Assembly: GCF_006716815.1 (NCBI RefSeq)
Contig: NZ_VFPS01000001.1
Span: forward strand, 930,001 to 994,000
Origin: Microbacterium lacticum
Lineage (GTDB): Bacteria > Actinomycetota > Actinomycetes > Actinomycetales > Microbacteriaceae
Direction of reading: 5' to 3'
Length of the DNA: 64,000 nucleotides
Of this stretch, positions 26,573-35,267 are shown piece after piece. Position numbers and translations under genes: made by a program. The notes below the pieces were generated by a model that did no database searches, was not told the DNA's origin, and was given only the letters and a program-made list of their open reading frames with translations. The stretch's first letter is position 1; each line of letters starts with the position of its first letter.

Positions 26573-27748
26573 ATGATCCGGCTTCTCTCCTTGACCGTCG
26601 CCGCGTTCGCGATCGGCATCAGCGAGTTCGTCCTCGTCGGGCTGCTGCCCACCATCGCCGCAGAGACCGGCGTGAACGTCGGCACCGCAGGCCTGCTGGT
26701 CACGTTCTACGCCCTGGCGATCACCGTGCTCTCACCCGTGCTGACGAGCTGGCTCAGCCGCTACGACTCCCGCTGGGCGCTCGTCGCCCTCATGATCGCC
26801 TTCGCCGCCGGGAACGTCCTCGTCGCCACCGCTGGAGGCTTCACCGGGCTGCTGCTCGGCCGCATCCTCGCCGGAGCCGCCCACGGCACCGTGTTCGCCC
26901 TGGGAGCCCCGGCCGCCGCCGCGCTCGTCCCGAAGGACAAGGCCGCCCACGCCATCTCCCTGATGTTCCTCGGCCTCACCGGCGCGATGGTCATCGGCGT
27001 CCCCCTGGGCACCATCATCGGCACCGCCGTCGGCTGGCGCACCACGTTCCTCATCGTCGCCGCGTTGGGCGCGATCGCAGCATTCGCCATCGCGGCGCTC
27101 ATCCCCTCCACCCGCACCGGCGAGTCGGTGAGCCTGCGCGAACAGCTCTCCCTGCTGCGAGACCGGCCGATCGCGATGACCTACCTCGTCACCGGCCTTG
27201 GGTTCGGCGCGACTTTCGCCGTGTTCACTTACCTCGAACCCCTTCTCACCGGCGACGCCGGCTACACCGCCACCGGGGTGACCCTCGCGCTGTTCCTGTT
27301 CGGCGGCGCGACCGTGATCGGCAACCTCGCCGGCGGAGCCCTGGCCGACCGCCTGGGCACCACACGGGTCATACGCATCGCCCTCATAGGGCTCATCGTC
27401 AGCTTCATCGGCGTGCTGGCCACCTCGTCCAGCACAGTAGGGATCGCCATCGTGATCGCCGTATGGGGCGTGTTCGCGTTCCTCATCTCACCCCCCGTGC
27501 AGACCCACGCCGTCGCCCTCGCCAGCGGCCGCGGCCCCGGCGCCGAGAAGGCAGCCAGCGGGCTGAACATCGCCGCCTTCAACGCCGGAATCGCCCTCGC
27601 CTCCTGGGCCGGCGGCGTGATCGTGGAATCCGCGGGCGTCACACGCACCCCATGGGCCGCCCTCGCCCTGTCGATCCTCGCTCTCGTCGCCAGCTTCGGC
27701 ATCAACCGCGCCTTCGCGGCCGCCCGGTCCGCCCGCGTCGAGGCGTGA
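26573..27748 (+). CDS. MFS transporter, DHA1 (drug:H+ antiporter-1) type
   Basis: 391 residues with 12 hydrophobic segments. The N-terminus (LTVAAFAIGISEFVLVGLLPTIA) and the GRILAGAAHGTVFALGAPAAAALV motif are typical of the AraJ/YdhP/PbuE branch of DHA1, 12-TM proton antiporters that export drugs, sugars or purines. It lies after the IclR-controlled GlcG gene. The substrate cannot be predicted. Confidence 0.92.
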   Translation: MIRLLSLTVAAFAIGISEFVLVGLLPTIAAETGVNVGTAGLLVTFYALAITVLSPVLTSWLSRYDSRWALVALMIAFAAGNVLVATAGGFTGLLLGRILAGAAHGTVFALGAPAAAALVPKDKAAHAISLMFLGLTGAMVIGVPLGTIIGTAVGWRTTFLIVAALGAIAAFAIAALIPSTRTGESVSLREQLSLLRDRPIAMTYLVTGLGFGATFAVFTYLEPLLTGDAGYTATGVTLALFLFGGATVIGNLAGGALADRLGTTRVIRIALIGLIVSFIGVLATSSSTVGIAIVIAVWGVFAFLISPPVQTHAVALASGRGPGAEKAASGLNIAAFNAGIALASWAGGVIVESAGVTRTPWAALALSILALVASFGINRAFAAARSARVEA

Positions 27749-27827
27749 ACAGCGTGACGCGGCCGATCAGCGGCGGCGGGAACCCTTCCAGCAAGGGCAC
27801 AGCGGCACCGCCGTCAGAGGGGGGTGG

Positions 27828-28769
27828 ATGCATGTGCCGGAGCCTCACGGCCTGCACCGTGTGCGTCCACCGTTCACGGCGCACTGCCACGCTCTCACGC
27901 AGACGATCGAGTCCGCCGGCGACTGCGTGACGATCGTCGTCGTGCGGCGGGGCGGTGCGACCATCGCCGGAGACGCCGGCGGAAGGTTCGTGCGGACAGG
28001 GGACGTCATCGTGATGACGGCGTCGGACGCCTCCCTGCGTGCGGAGCCTGAGCCTTGTTCGACAGCGACAACCCTGCGTGTCGATTGCGCCTATCTGAGT
28101 GATCAGGCGTTCTGGCAACACGCTGGCATCTTCTCCGACCGCCTCGACGCCAAGCGCATGCTAGAAGCCCGCCCGGGCAGTTCCATCCAGATCGTGCGGG
28201 TCAGCGAGAGCCGCAATGAGCGGATCGGATCGTGGCTGGACGAGCTTGTCTTCCTCAGCGCGGAGGGGTTGCCCTCCGCCCGGTTCTATCGGGCGCAGTC
28301 GATCTTGTTCTCTGTGCTGCACGCGGTCGTTCCCGATCTGACGCTGATCCAGCACGGTGAGCGCGTCGCGCAGCGGGGCGGTGCGCATTCGGGGAACGCA
28401 GGGGTGCGCATGCACCTCCCTTACAGAACAGAGGCGCGTCTCGTCGCGGAGCTGTTGCGAGACGATCTGCGGCGTCGACGGACGCTGGACGAGCTGGCGC
28501 GCACCGTCCATCTCTCACCATCACAGCTCAACCGCGTCTTCGTGCAAGCGTTCGGTCGACCACCGATCGCCTACCTGACGATGCTTCGGGTGGAGCGGAT
28601 GGCGCTTCTGCTTCGCACGACCGACCTGACCGTTTCCGCGATCGCCGCGGAGGTCGGATGGGGCAGCGCCGACTTCGCCGCGCGGCAGTTCCGCCGCAGC
28701 CAAGGCGTCAGTCCGACGCGCTACCGAGCCGGACTCGATCTGCCTGCTCTCGGGGATACGCCCGACTGA
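27828..28769 (+). CDS. AraC-family transcriptional regulator
   Basis: 313 residues. The C-terminal ~100 residues form the double helix-turn-helix (LDELARTVHLSPSQLNRVF and LTVSAIAAEVGWGSADFAARQF, ending GVSPTRYR). The N-terminal ~170 residues look like the AraC-binding-like cupin domain (RFVRTGDVIVMTASDASL). The N-terminus begins MHVPEPHGLH; the start is not strongly supported by a ribosome site. The neighbour suggests control of the MFS gene, without proof. Confidence 0.88.
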   Translation: MHVPEPHGLHRVRPPFTAHCHALTQTIESAGDCVTIVVVRRGGATIAGDAGGRFVRTGDVIVMTASDASLRAEPEPCSTATTLRVDCAYLSDQAFWQHAGIFSDRLDAKRMLEARPGSSIQIVRVSESRNERIGSWLDELVFLSAEGLPSARFYRAQSILFSVLHAVVPDLTLIQHGERVAQRGGAHSGNAGVRMHLPYRTEARLVAELLRDDLRRRRTLDELARTVHLSPSQLNRVFVQAFGRPPIAYLTMLRVERMALLLRTTDLTVSAIAAEVGWGSADFAARQFRRSQGVSPTRYRAGLDLPALGDTPD

Positions 28770-28987
28770 TCTTCGCAACGATCCCACCGATCAGCGCGGG
28801 ATGGCCCGCTATCGCTTCTGCGAGCTTTCTTTGCCAGGTAGACCGGGCTAGACACGTCGGGTTCATCGGAGCCTGGCGGTCGCCACTGTCCGTTCCGTCC
28901 GTCCTCGTCTCCTGATCTTCCCGGCGCACCTCATGGTCGCAAGGGTCAACGGCTCGCGCCGCTGGCCTCGCCGGGAGGAGGTCGATT
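28770..28987. other. Intergenic stretch, no gene seen
   Basis: 218 bp between the AraC gene and the ArdC-like gene. I see no conserved ORF, RNA gene or repeat. It probably marks a junction between differently derived cargo blocks and holds the promoter of the ArdC-like gene; GGGAGGAGG precedes the GTG start. Confidence 0.5.
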
Positions 28988-30067
28988 GTGGCGACGAACG
29001 AGGAGGCTCGGGCTGTGCGGGATGCGAAGCTCGATGAGCTGCACGAGCGCCTGACGGCCGCGGTGGAACAGCTCGTCACCGGGGAGGACTGGAAGCGTGC
29101 TCTGGAGTTCGCGGCCCGGTTCCGGGCGCGGTCGTTCCGTAACACGCTGCTGATCTTCGCCCAGCACGAAGCTGCGTTCCAGGCTGGCCGCGTGCCTGGC
29201 CCGGTCCCGTCGTATGTCGCCGGGTACAAGCAATGGCAGGCGCTCGGCAGGAACGTTCGGGGTGGCGAGCCGGGGTATCGCAGCTTCGCCCCGGTTACGG
29301 GCCGATTCGCGTCCTCGACCCCGCTGGACTCCGGTTCGTGGCGGCGGCTGGACAGGTTCGAGAAGCCTAAGCCCGGCGAGGTCGTGCGCTCGCGCATGGT
29401 CGGATCGAAGGCCGCGTACGTCTGGGACGTCGCGCTCACCGGCGGTGTTCCGATCCCGGAGCGCCCGACCGTCGCGCCGCTCACGGGCGAGGCGCCCGAC
29501 GGATTGTGGGAGGGTCTGGTGGCGCTGATCGAGGCCGAGGGGTTCGCCGTCCGGCGCGTCCCGGACGCCGCCGCCATTGAGGGCGCGTATGGGCTGACGC
29601 AGTACCGGACCCGCACCGTGTCGGTGCGGGAGGACCTCTCGTCGGCCGAGCAAGCGGTGACGCTCGTGCATGAGCTGGCGCATGTGCGGATGCACGGCCC
29701 CGACAACGAGGATGGCACGCGGCACCGTGGCATCCGGGAGGTCGAGGCGGAGTCGGTGGCGGTGATGGTCGCCGCCGCGCACGGCATGGAGGCGACCGCC
29801 CCCTCCGCGGCCTACGTCTCCGACTGGGCGGCGACGGTGACGGACAAGTCCCCCGTGGACGTGGTGCAGGAGACCGGCGAGAAGGTTCGCAACGCCGCAG
29901 GCGCCATCCTCGATGCCATCTCGACCGTGCAGGCCGGCACGGGCGACCCGCCCGGCCTGACCCGCAACGCTTCGCCGCCGCTGGAGCGGGCCGGCCGGGC
30001 ACTCGCACCCGTTGCGGAGCCGCGTCCCGCATCCGCATCGACCGCCCGTTCGGTGAGGGGGCTGTGA
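28988..30067 (+). CDS. ArdC-like protein: ssDNA-binding N-domain + zinc-metallopeptidase motif
   Basis: 359 residues; GTG start after a strong GGGAGGAGG site. Residues about 25-130 match the ArdC N-terminal (DUF1738-like) region (FRARSFRNTLLIFAQ, VAGYKQWQALGRNV). The central part has an HEXXH metal site (LVHELAHVRMHG) with a downstream Glu (REVEAESVAVMV), as in ImmA/IrrE-like domains. The Ala/Pro-rich tail is probably disordered. Such proteins are encoded on conjugative plasmids and help incoming DNA, in some cases as antirestriction factors. The start of the next gene overlaps its end. Confidence 0.88.
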   Translation: MATNEEARAVRDAKLDELHERLTAAVEQLVTGEDWKRALEFAARFRARSFRNTLLIFAQHEAAFQAGRVPGPVPSYVAGYKQWQALGRNVRGGEPGYRSFAPVTGRFASSTPLDSGSWRRLDRFEKPKPGEVVRSRMVGSKAAYVWDVALTGGVPIPERPTVAPLTGEAPDGLWEGLVALIEAEGFAVRRVPDAAAIEGAYGLTQYRTRTVSVREDLSSAEQAVTLVHELAHVRMHGPDNEDGTRHRGIREVEAESVAVMVAAAHGMEATAPSAAYVSDWAATVTDKSPVDVVQETGEKVRNAAGAILDAISTVQAGTGDPPGLTRNASPPLERAGRALAPVAEPRPASASTARSVRGL

Positions 30068-30840
30068 TGAGCGTCGCCAGCGTCCTCGGCTCCGTGTCGG
30101 CCCTTCCGCTATCGCAGGCCGCCGTGCGGCTCGCGGCAGCCGGGGTGCCGGTGTTCCCGTGCGTGCCCGGCGCGAAGAACCCGCTGCTGAAGCCCGACGA
30201 GGACAACCCGCAGGCGCAGCCCGGCGGGTTCCACGCGGCAACCACCGATGCCCGTCGGGTCGCGGCGTGGTGGCGGCGTTGGCCGGCCGCGAACATCGGC
30301 GTCCCGACCGGTGCCGCCTCCGGGGTCGAGGTCGTCGATGTGGACCGCAAGCCCGGCGGTGACGGGTTCGCGGCGTTCGAGCGCGCCCGCCGCGCCGGGC
30401 TGGTGCCGGGGTGGCTGGCGGTGGTGCGTTCCGCGTCGGGCGGGGCGCACTTCTACTTCCCGGCCGACCCGGACCGGCCGCAGCGGTCGTGGCAGGCGGC
30501 GACGGCGCATGTGGACTTCCGTGGCGACGGCGGCTACATCATCGTCCCACCCTCGGCCGTCGGCGGCGCCGGCTCCTACGAGCTCGTCGCCGGCGCCGAT
30601 CGTGCGCCTGGCCCGGTTGATGCGGCCCGGCTGCGGGACTTCCTCGACCCGCGCCCCGAGCCCACCCCGCACCGCGTGAGCGGGCCGATCCGTTCTAGGG
30701 ATGCGGCGCGGCTGGCCGCCTGGGTCGCGATGCGTGCCGAGGGCGAGCGCAACCGCGGCCTGTTCTGGGCGTCCTGCCGTCTCGCGGAGGCCGGCCTGTC
30801 GCTGCCTGAGATGGTCGACGCGCTTGCGCCTGCCGGCAAA
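30067..30840 (+). pseudogene. Bifunctional DNA primase/polymerase (Prim-Pol) N-terminal domain, truncated by IS256
   Basis: About 258 residues of native sequence, starting MSVASVLGSVSALP (an in-frame ATG at 30064 is directly upstream). Prim-Pol features: ALPLSQAAVRLAAAGVPVFPC, ANIGVPTGAASGVEVVDVDRKPGG (catalytic acidic residues), SASGGAHFYFPAD and DFRGDGGYIIVPPS. After PEMVDALAPAGK the frame enters the IS256 terminal repeat at 30841 and ends at 30981 with IS-derived residues, so the distal part is missing. These proteins act in plasmid and phage replication, so with the ArdC-like gene it points to a plasmid-derived block. Confidence 0.85.
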
Positions 30841-30875
30841 GGTCAAGTCCCGTGGTGTGGATGCTCCTATTGCTG

Positions 30876-32147
30876 TCAAGCGGCCAGTGGCGGGCTGATC
30901 TGCTCCAGGGTGGCGGTCGCTCGGGCCTCGAGTTCAGGGTCGGCGCGAGTGCCGATCTCGAGTCGTCGGAGCCGCTGGTAGGGGACGCCGAGAGTGGCGG
31001 CGAGAACGCTGATCGGGATGCCTTTCGCTTGTCGGCGTGCTCGGAGTTCGCGCCCGACGGGATTGTCGGTGGCGGGATTGAGCAGAGCGGCATAGATCTC
31101 GTTCGCGACGTGTCGTTTGAGGCAGCGCATGATGTCACGGTCGGTGAGTTGCTCCGAACGACGCCTCTCGAAGTGGGCCATCGTCCGAGGCTCGCGATGC
31201 CGCATGCGCAACAGCACAATCCGGTGCAGCGCGGCGTTCGCGTGCCGGTTCCCGCCGCGAGAGAGTCGATGCCGTGTGCGTTGTCCGGAGGAGGCGGGGA
31301 TCGGGGCGACACCGGCGAGAGCGGCGAAGCTGGCGCGGGTTCCGAGCCGCTCGGGGTTGTCGCCCGCGGCGACCAGGAGCGTCGCTGCGGTGACAGGACC
31401 GACTCCGCTCAGGGACAGCAGCGTGGGGTTGACCTGCCGGACGAGCATCTCCAACTGTTGTTCTATCAGGTCGGTCTCGGCTTGCATCGTGAGGTGTCGG
31501 ACCGCGAACCGTCGCAGTGTCTGCCGGGCGACGACCGCGGGATCGGGGGACGTGATTGTTCCGGGCCGAGTCTTGGCGAGCGTGTTCACCAGACGCGGCC
31601 CGCTGAGAGCGCGGAACGCCTGTCGCACGAGCTCGGGTGCGGTGATCAGCAGCGCGTGGATCTGGTTCATCACTTGCGCTCTGGCCTTGGCCGTCGAGCG
31701 CCGCTCTGCGAGGAGGATCCGCATCGACTCGACCGCGCCATCACCAGACTTTGGGATCGCGGTGTCCGTTCCTGAGAGGACAGCGACCGCTGCCTGGTGG
31801 GCGTCGAGGGGGTCGGACTTGCCGCGACGACGGCGGGCTTGCCGGTCCTGTCGCGCGACTTCGATGACGGTCAGCCCCGCCGTGGTCAGCGCGCGTGCGA
31901 GGCCAGCCCCGTACGACCCCGTTCCCTCCACCCCGATACGGACGACATCACCGTGCGCGTGGAGGAACGCGACGATCTGCGCGTAACCGCGACCGTCGGC
32001 ACGGAACTCTCGGTCCGCGACAGGTCGGCCCACGAGATCGAGGATCGCGACGTGATGCGTGTTCTTGTGCGTGTCGACCCCGGCGACCAACTCGGAGCCT
32101 GGTGGCAACGGGTTGGTCAGCGGCGGGTCGAGTGTCATGCTCGTCAT
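30876..32147 (-). CDS. IS110-family DEDD transposase, copy C
   Basis: 423 residues, domains as in copy A. Two substitutions relative to copies B and D are visible: Val for Ala in the HQAAxAVLSG segment after the DEDD motif, and Thr for Ile in MQAExDLIEQQ. All catalytic motifs are kept. Confidence 0.93.
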   Translation of the reverse strand: MTSMTLDPPLTNPLPPGSELVAGVDTHKNTHHVAILDLVGRPVADREFRADGRGYAQIVAFLHAHGDVVRIGVEGTGSYGAGLARALTTAGLTVIEVARQDRQARRRRGKSDPLDAHQAAVAVLSGTDTAIPKSGDGAVESMRILLAERRSTAKARAQVMNQIHALLITAPELVRQAFRALSGPRLVNTLAKTRPGTITSPDPAVVARQTLRRFAVRHLTMQAETDLIEQQLEMLVRQVNPTLLSLSGVGPVTAATLLVAAGDNPERLGTRASFAALAGVAPIPASSGQRTRHRLSRGGNRHANAALHRIVLLRMRHREPRTMAHFERRRSEQLTDRDIMRCLKRHVANEIYAALLNPATDNPVGRELRARRQAKGIPISVLAATLGVPYQRLRRLEIGTRADPELEARATATLEQISPPLAA

Positions 32148-32371
32148 TGACGGGATTCCCTTCCAATGGTGATGAACGTCACCGCGGGTCGGGTGAGTGC
32201 AGACAGCACAAAGGTGAGACGACTTTCCGGTCAGGCTCCTATCAAGTCATGTGCCCGCCCGGCCCGCAGCGACCCCGGCGTCGACGGACAGATCCACAAA
32301 AAGACAGCCGCGAACGGCGTCCGTGTAATTTCGGGTCACGCCGGCGCCGGAGCCGAATCCATCATCTCTGT
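32148..32371 (-). ncRNA. Candidate bridge RNA region, copy C
   Basis: Noncoding leader of copy C, with the same sequence and stem-loop potential as copy B. No transcription evidence. Confidence 0.45.
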
Positions 32372-32466
32372 GTCAATTCCCGCGGGGTTCTCGTCGTCGT
32401 AGACGTTGAAGGGCCACCGTGGGATGACCAGTTGTTTCCGGCAAGAAGCAAAGCAGAGATCCCACG

Positions 32467-33260
32467 ATGACCCAGTACCAGTCTGCCCTTTCGACCCTGA
32501 TCGGCGAAGTCCTCGCCGATCCCGAGCTCGCGCATCAGGACGTGTTCCGCCGGATGCTGCAGGCCGGGCTGCAAGACCTCGTCGACGCGGAAGCAACGGC
32601 GAAGATCGGCGCCGCCCGTTACGAGCGTTCCCCGGAGCGGACGACCCGCCGCAACGGCACCCGCCCGAAGACGCTCGCCACCCCGGCCGGGGAGGTGGAC
32701 CTTCAGCTCCCGAAGCTGCGGGAGGGGTCGTTCTTCCCCTCGCTGCTGCACCCGCGGCGGCGGGTCGACAAGGCGCTCTACGCGGTGATCTGCCAGGCCT
32801 GGATCGACGGGGTGTCCACCCGCAAGGTCGAGCATCTGGTCCGCGCGTTGGGCAACGACACCGGCATCTCCCGCTCGACGGTATCGCGGATCTGCGGCGA
32901 GATCGACGAAGCGGTCCACGAGTTCTTGCACCGGCGGATCGATCACACCTGGTTCCCTTACCTGTTCCTCGACGCCACCTACCTCGACGTCCGCCATCGC
33001 GGCCGGGTCGTCTCGCAGGCCCTCGTCGTCGCGACCGGTGTCAGCGGCGAAGGCCGGCGGGAGATCCTCGGAATGGCGCTGGGCGACGCGGAGACGACGG
33101 ACTTCTGGACCGAGTTCCTCCGCTCGCTGCGCGAGCGCGGACTGAAGGTCGCGACCGATGCCGACCCGCTCGGCGCAATCCTGGTCACCTCCGACGCGCA
33201 CGCCGGCCTGAAAGCCGCGGTCAAAGCGATCCTGCCTGGCACGGGATGGCAGAGATGCCG
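32467..33260 (+). pseudogene. IS256-family transposase copy 2, N-terminal part
   Basis: The first ~264 residues, matching copy 1 up to GTGWQRCR, then interrupted by IS3. It includes the first two catalytic Asp. It continues at 34537. Confidence 0.88.
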
Positions 33261-33300
33261 TGGGCTGTGTCAAGCTTCGTAGACGATCTCTTTGTGGATT

Positions 33301-34191
33301 TCAGGCCGCGGTTGCGGTCTGGGCGTAGTAGGCGGCCCGGGTCTCGGCGGGGGTGCGGTAGCCGAGGGTGGAGTGCAGCCGGCGGCGGTTGTAGAACACC
33401 TCTATGTACTGCATCACGGCGAATCTCGCTCGCCGCCGGGTCGCGAAGGACTGCCGGTAGTACATCTCGTTCTTGAGCATCGAGAACCACGATTCGGCGA
33501 CCGAGTTGTCCCAGCACACCCCGGTCCTTCCCACCGACAACCGCACCCCGAAACGGCCCGCGAGCTTGGCGTACTCGTCAGAGGTGTACTGGCTTCCGCG
33601 GTCCGAGTGGAACAGAGCGCCCGACTCGATGCGCCCGTGGGTATGGGCCATCGTGAGGGCGTCGCCGATCAGCTCGGTGCGCATGTGCTCAGCCATCGAC
33701 CAGCCCACGACCTCACGGTTGAACAGGTCGATCACCGTCGCCAGATACAGCCACCCTTCCCCGGTGCGCAGGTAGGTGATGTCGCCGACGAAGCGGACCC
33801 CGGGCCGGTCGGCGGTGAAGTCCCGCTTGAGCAGATCGGGGCGGGTCACCACGTCGTCGGCGGGGATCGTGGTGCGCTTCTTGGAGCGGGGCTGGATCCC
33901 GAAGATCCCCGCCTCCCGCATGATCTTGCGGACCAGACCCTCCGACGCGGCGATCCCGCGGCGAGACAATTCGGCGAGCACCCGCCGGAACCCGTTCACC
34001 CCGTGCGAGTCGTCGTGGATCTGCGTGATCACACCAGACAGCCACACCCTCCGCGCCGTGGTCGGCGGGATCGTGTCCCGCCGCTTCGCCCACGCGTAGT
34101 AGCCGGCGCGTGAGACGCTGAGCAGGCGCGCCATCAGCTCGATCGTGAAGGTGGCCTTCTCCGCGTGCATCAGCGTGAACTTCTCGCTCAC
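33301..34191 (-). CDS. IS3-family OrfB transposase (copy 2)
   Basis: 296 residues, same protein as at 19662-20552, with the DDE residues in VGDITYL, FHSDRGSQYTS and NSVAESWFSMLKNE. Intact. Confidence 0.94.
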   Translation of the reverse strand: MSEKFTLMHAEKATFTIELMARLLSVSRAGYYAWAKRRDTIPPTTARRVWLSGVITQIHDDSHGVNGFRRVLAELSRRGIAASEGLVRKIMREAGIFGIQPRSKKRTTIPADDVVTRPDLLKRDFTADRPGVRFVGDITYLRTGEGWLYLATVIDLFNREVVGWSMAEHMRTELIGDALTMAHTHGRIESGALFHSDRGSQYTSDEYAKLAGRFGVRLSVGRTGVCWDNSVAESWFSMLKNEMYYRQSFATRRRARFAVMQYIEVFYNRRRLHSTLGYRTPAETRAAYYAQTATAA

Positions 34192-34478
34192 CGCTGCTCC
34201 TTCGCGAAGAAGGCCGCGGCTTTTTTCAAGAACGCGTTCTCCTCCGCGAGCCGCCGGTTCTCCGCTTCCAACCGTGCGATCCGCGCGGCCTCCACCGGTG
34301 GCGGCGCCGTCTCCGGGTCGGGGTGCTGGGCCCGATACGCCTTCACCCAGTACCCGAGCGAGCTCTCGTTGATCTCCAACTCCCGCGCGACCTGCGCGAT
34401 CGGGCGGCCGCCCTGCACGACGAGCTGGACCGCGTCGGCCTTGAACTCCTCAGTGAACTTCCTGCGATTCGTAGACAT
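34188..34478 (-). CDS. IS3-family OrfA (copy 2)
   Basis: 96 residues, same protein as at 19375-19665, with helix-turn-helix, leucine-zipper-like tail and the A6G tract in the FLKKAAAFF codons. Confidence 0.93.
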   Translation of the reverse strand: MSTNRRKFTEEFKADAVQLVVQGGRPIAQVARELEINESSLGYWVKAYRAQHPDPETAPPPVEAARIARLEAENRRLAEENAFLKKAAAFFAKEQR

Positions 34479-34536
34479 CTCTGCCTGTCGTTCCTTCCTG
34501 GTAACGACCGTCTACAAGAAGTGTCACACCCCACCG

Positions 34537-35011
34537 GGTCCATTTCGCTCGCAACGTCACCCAGAAGATTGGCTCCGCCCGCTCCAAGCCGGTCAACGCA
34601 CTGATCTCCACGATCTTCGCGCAGACCACCACCGAAGCCGTCACCGCCCAATACCAGGCCGTCACCGACAGCCTCCGCGGCTCATTCCCCGAGATCGCCG
34701 CCATGCTCGAGGCCGCCGAACCGGACATGACCGGGTTCGCGGCGCTGCCCCGCGAGCACTGGCAGAAAGTCTGGTCAAACAATCCCATCGAGCGGCTGAA
34801 CCGGGAGATCAAACGCCGCGCCGACGTCGTCCAGATCTTCCCCGACCAGGGCAGCGTCACCCGCCTCATCGGCGCCGTCCTCCAAGAACAGCACGAGGAA
34901 TGGCAATACGGCGAACGTCGCTACTTCTCCGACATCTCCATGCGCAAACTCGTCCACACCCTCCACGAACACACCGAACCCGCCCGCCCCGAGCTCTACC
35001 TCACCGCCTGA
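34537..35011 (+). pseudogene. IS256-family transposase copy 2, C-terminal part
   Basis: Continues the copy 2 transposase from VHFARNVTQKIG through the catalytic Glu (SNNPIERLNREIKRR) to the same end as copy 1 (PARPELYLTA). It would need removal of IS3 to be made as one protein. Confidence 0.88.
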
Positions 35012-35045
35012 CCACCACCCACCCCAGGAAGCAACGGAATGACAC

Positions 35046-35267
35046 AGAGATGATGGATTCGGCTCCGGCGCCGGCGTGACCCGAAATTACACGGACGCCG
35101 TTCGCGGCTGTCTTTTTGTGGATCTGTCCGTCGACGCCGGGGTCGCTGCGGGCCGGGCGGGCACATGACTTGATAGGAGCCTGACCGGAAAGTCGTCTCA
35201 CCTTTGTGCTGTCTGCACTCACCCGACCCGCGGTGACGTTCATCACCATTGGAAGGGAATCCCGTCA
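35046..35267 (+). ncRNA. Candidate bridge RNA region, copy D
   Basis: Noncoding leader of copy D, with the same sequence and stem-loop potential as copy B. No transcription evidence. Confidence 0.45.

Larger units (their letters stand above)
30857..32371 (-). mobile_element. IS110-family element copy C (1515 bp)
   Basis: Same boundaries relative to the IS256 terminal repeat as copies A, B and D, with the 3' end facing outwards (left). Confidence 0.8.
33261..34533 (-). mobile_element. IS3-family element copy 2 (1273 bp)
   Basis: Same length and ends as the copy at 19320-20592, in inverted orientation. The 3-bp duplication CCG is at 33258-33260 and 34534-34536. Removing it restores QRC-RVHFARN in the IS256 transposase. 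Confidence 0.92.

Noticed and set aside
30841-30981. Prim-Pol C-terminal tail GQVPWCGCSYC...
   Set aside because: This is IS256/IS110 end sequence read in the primase frame, not native protein.
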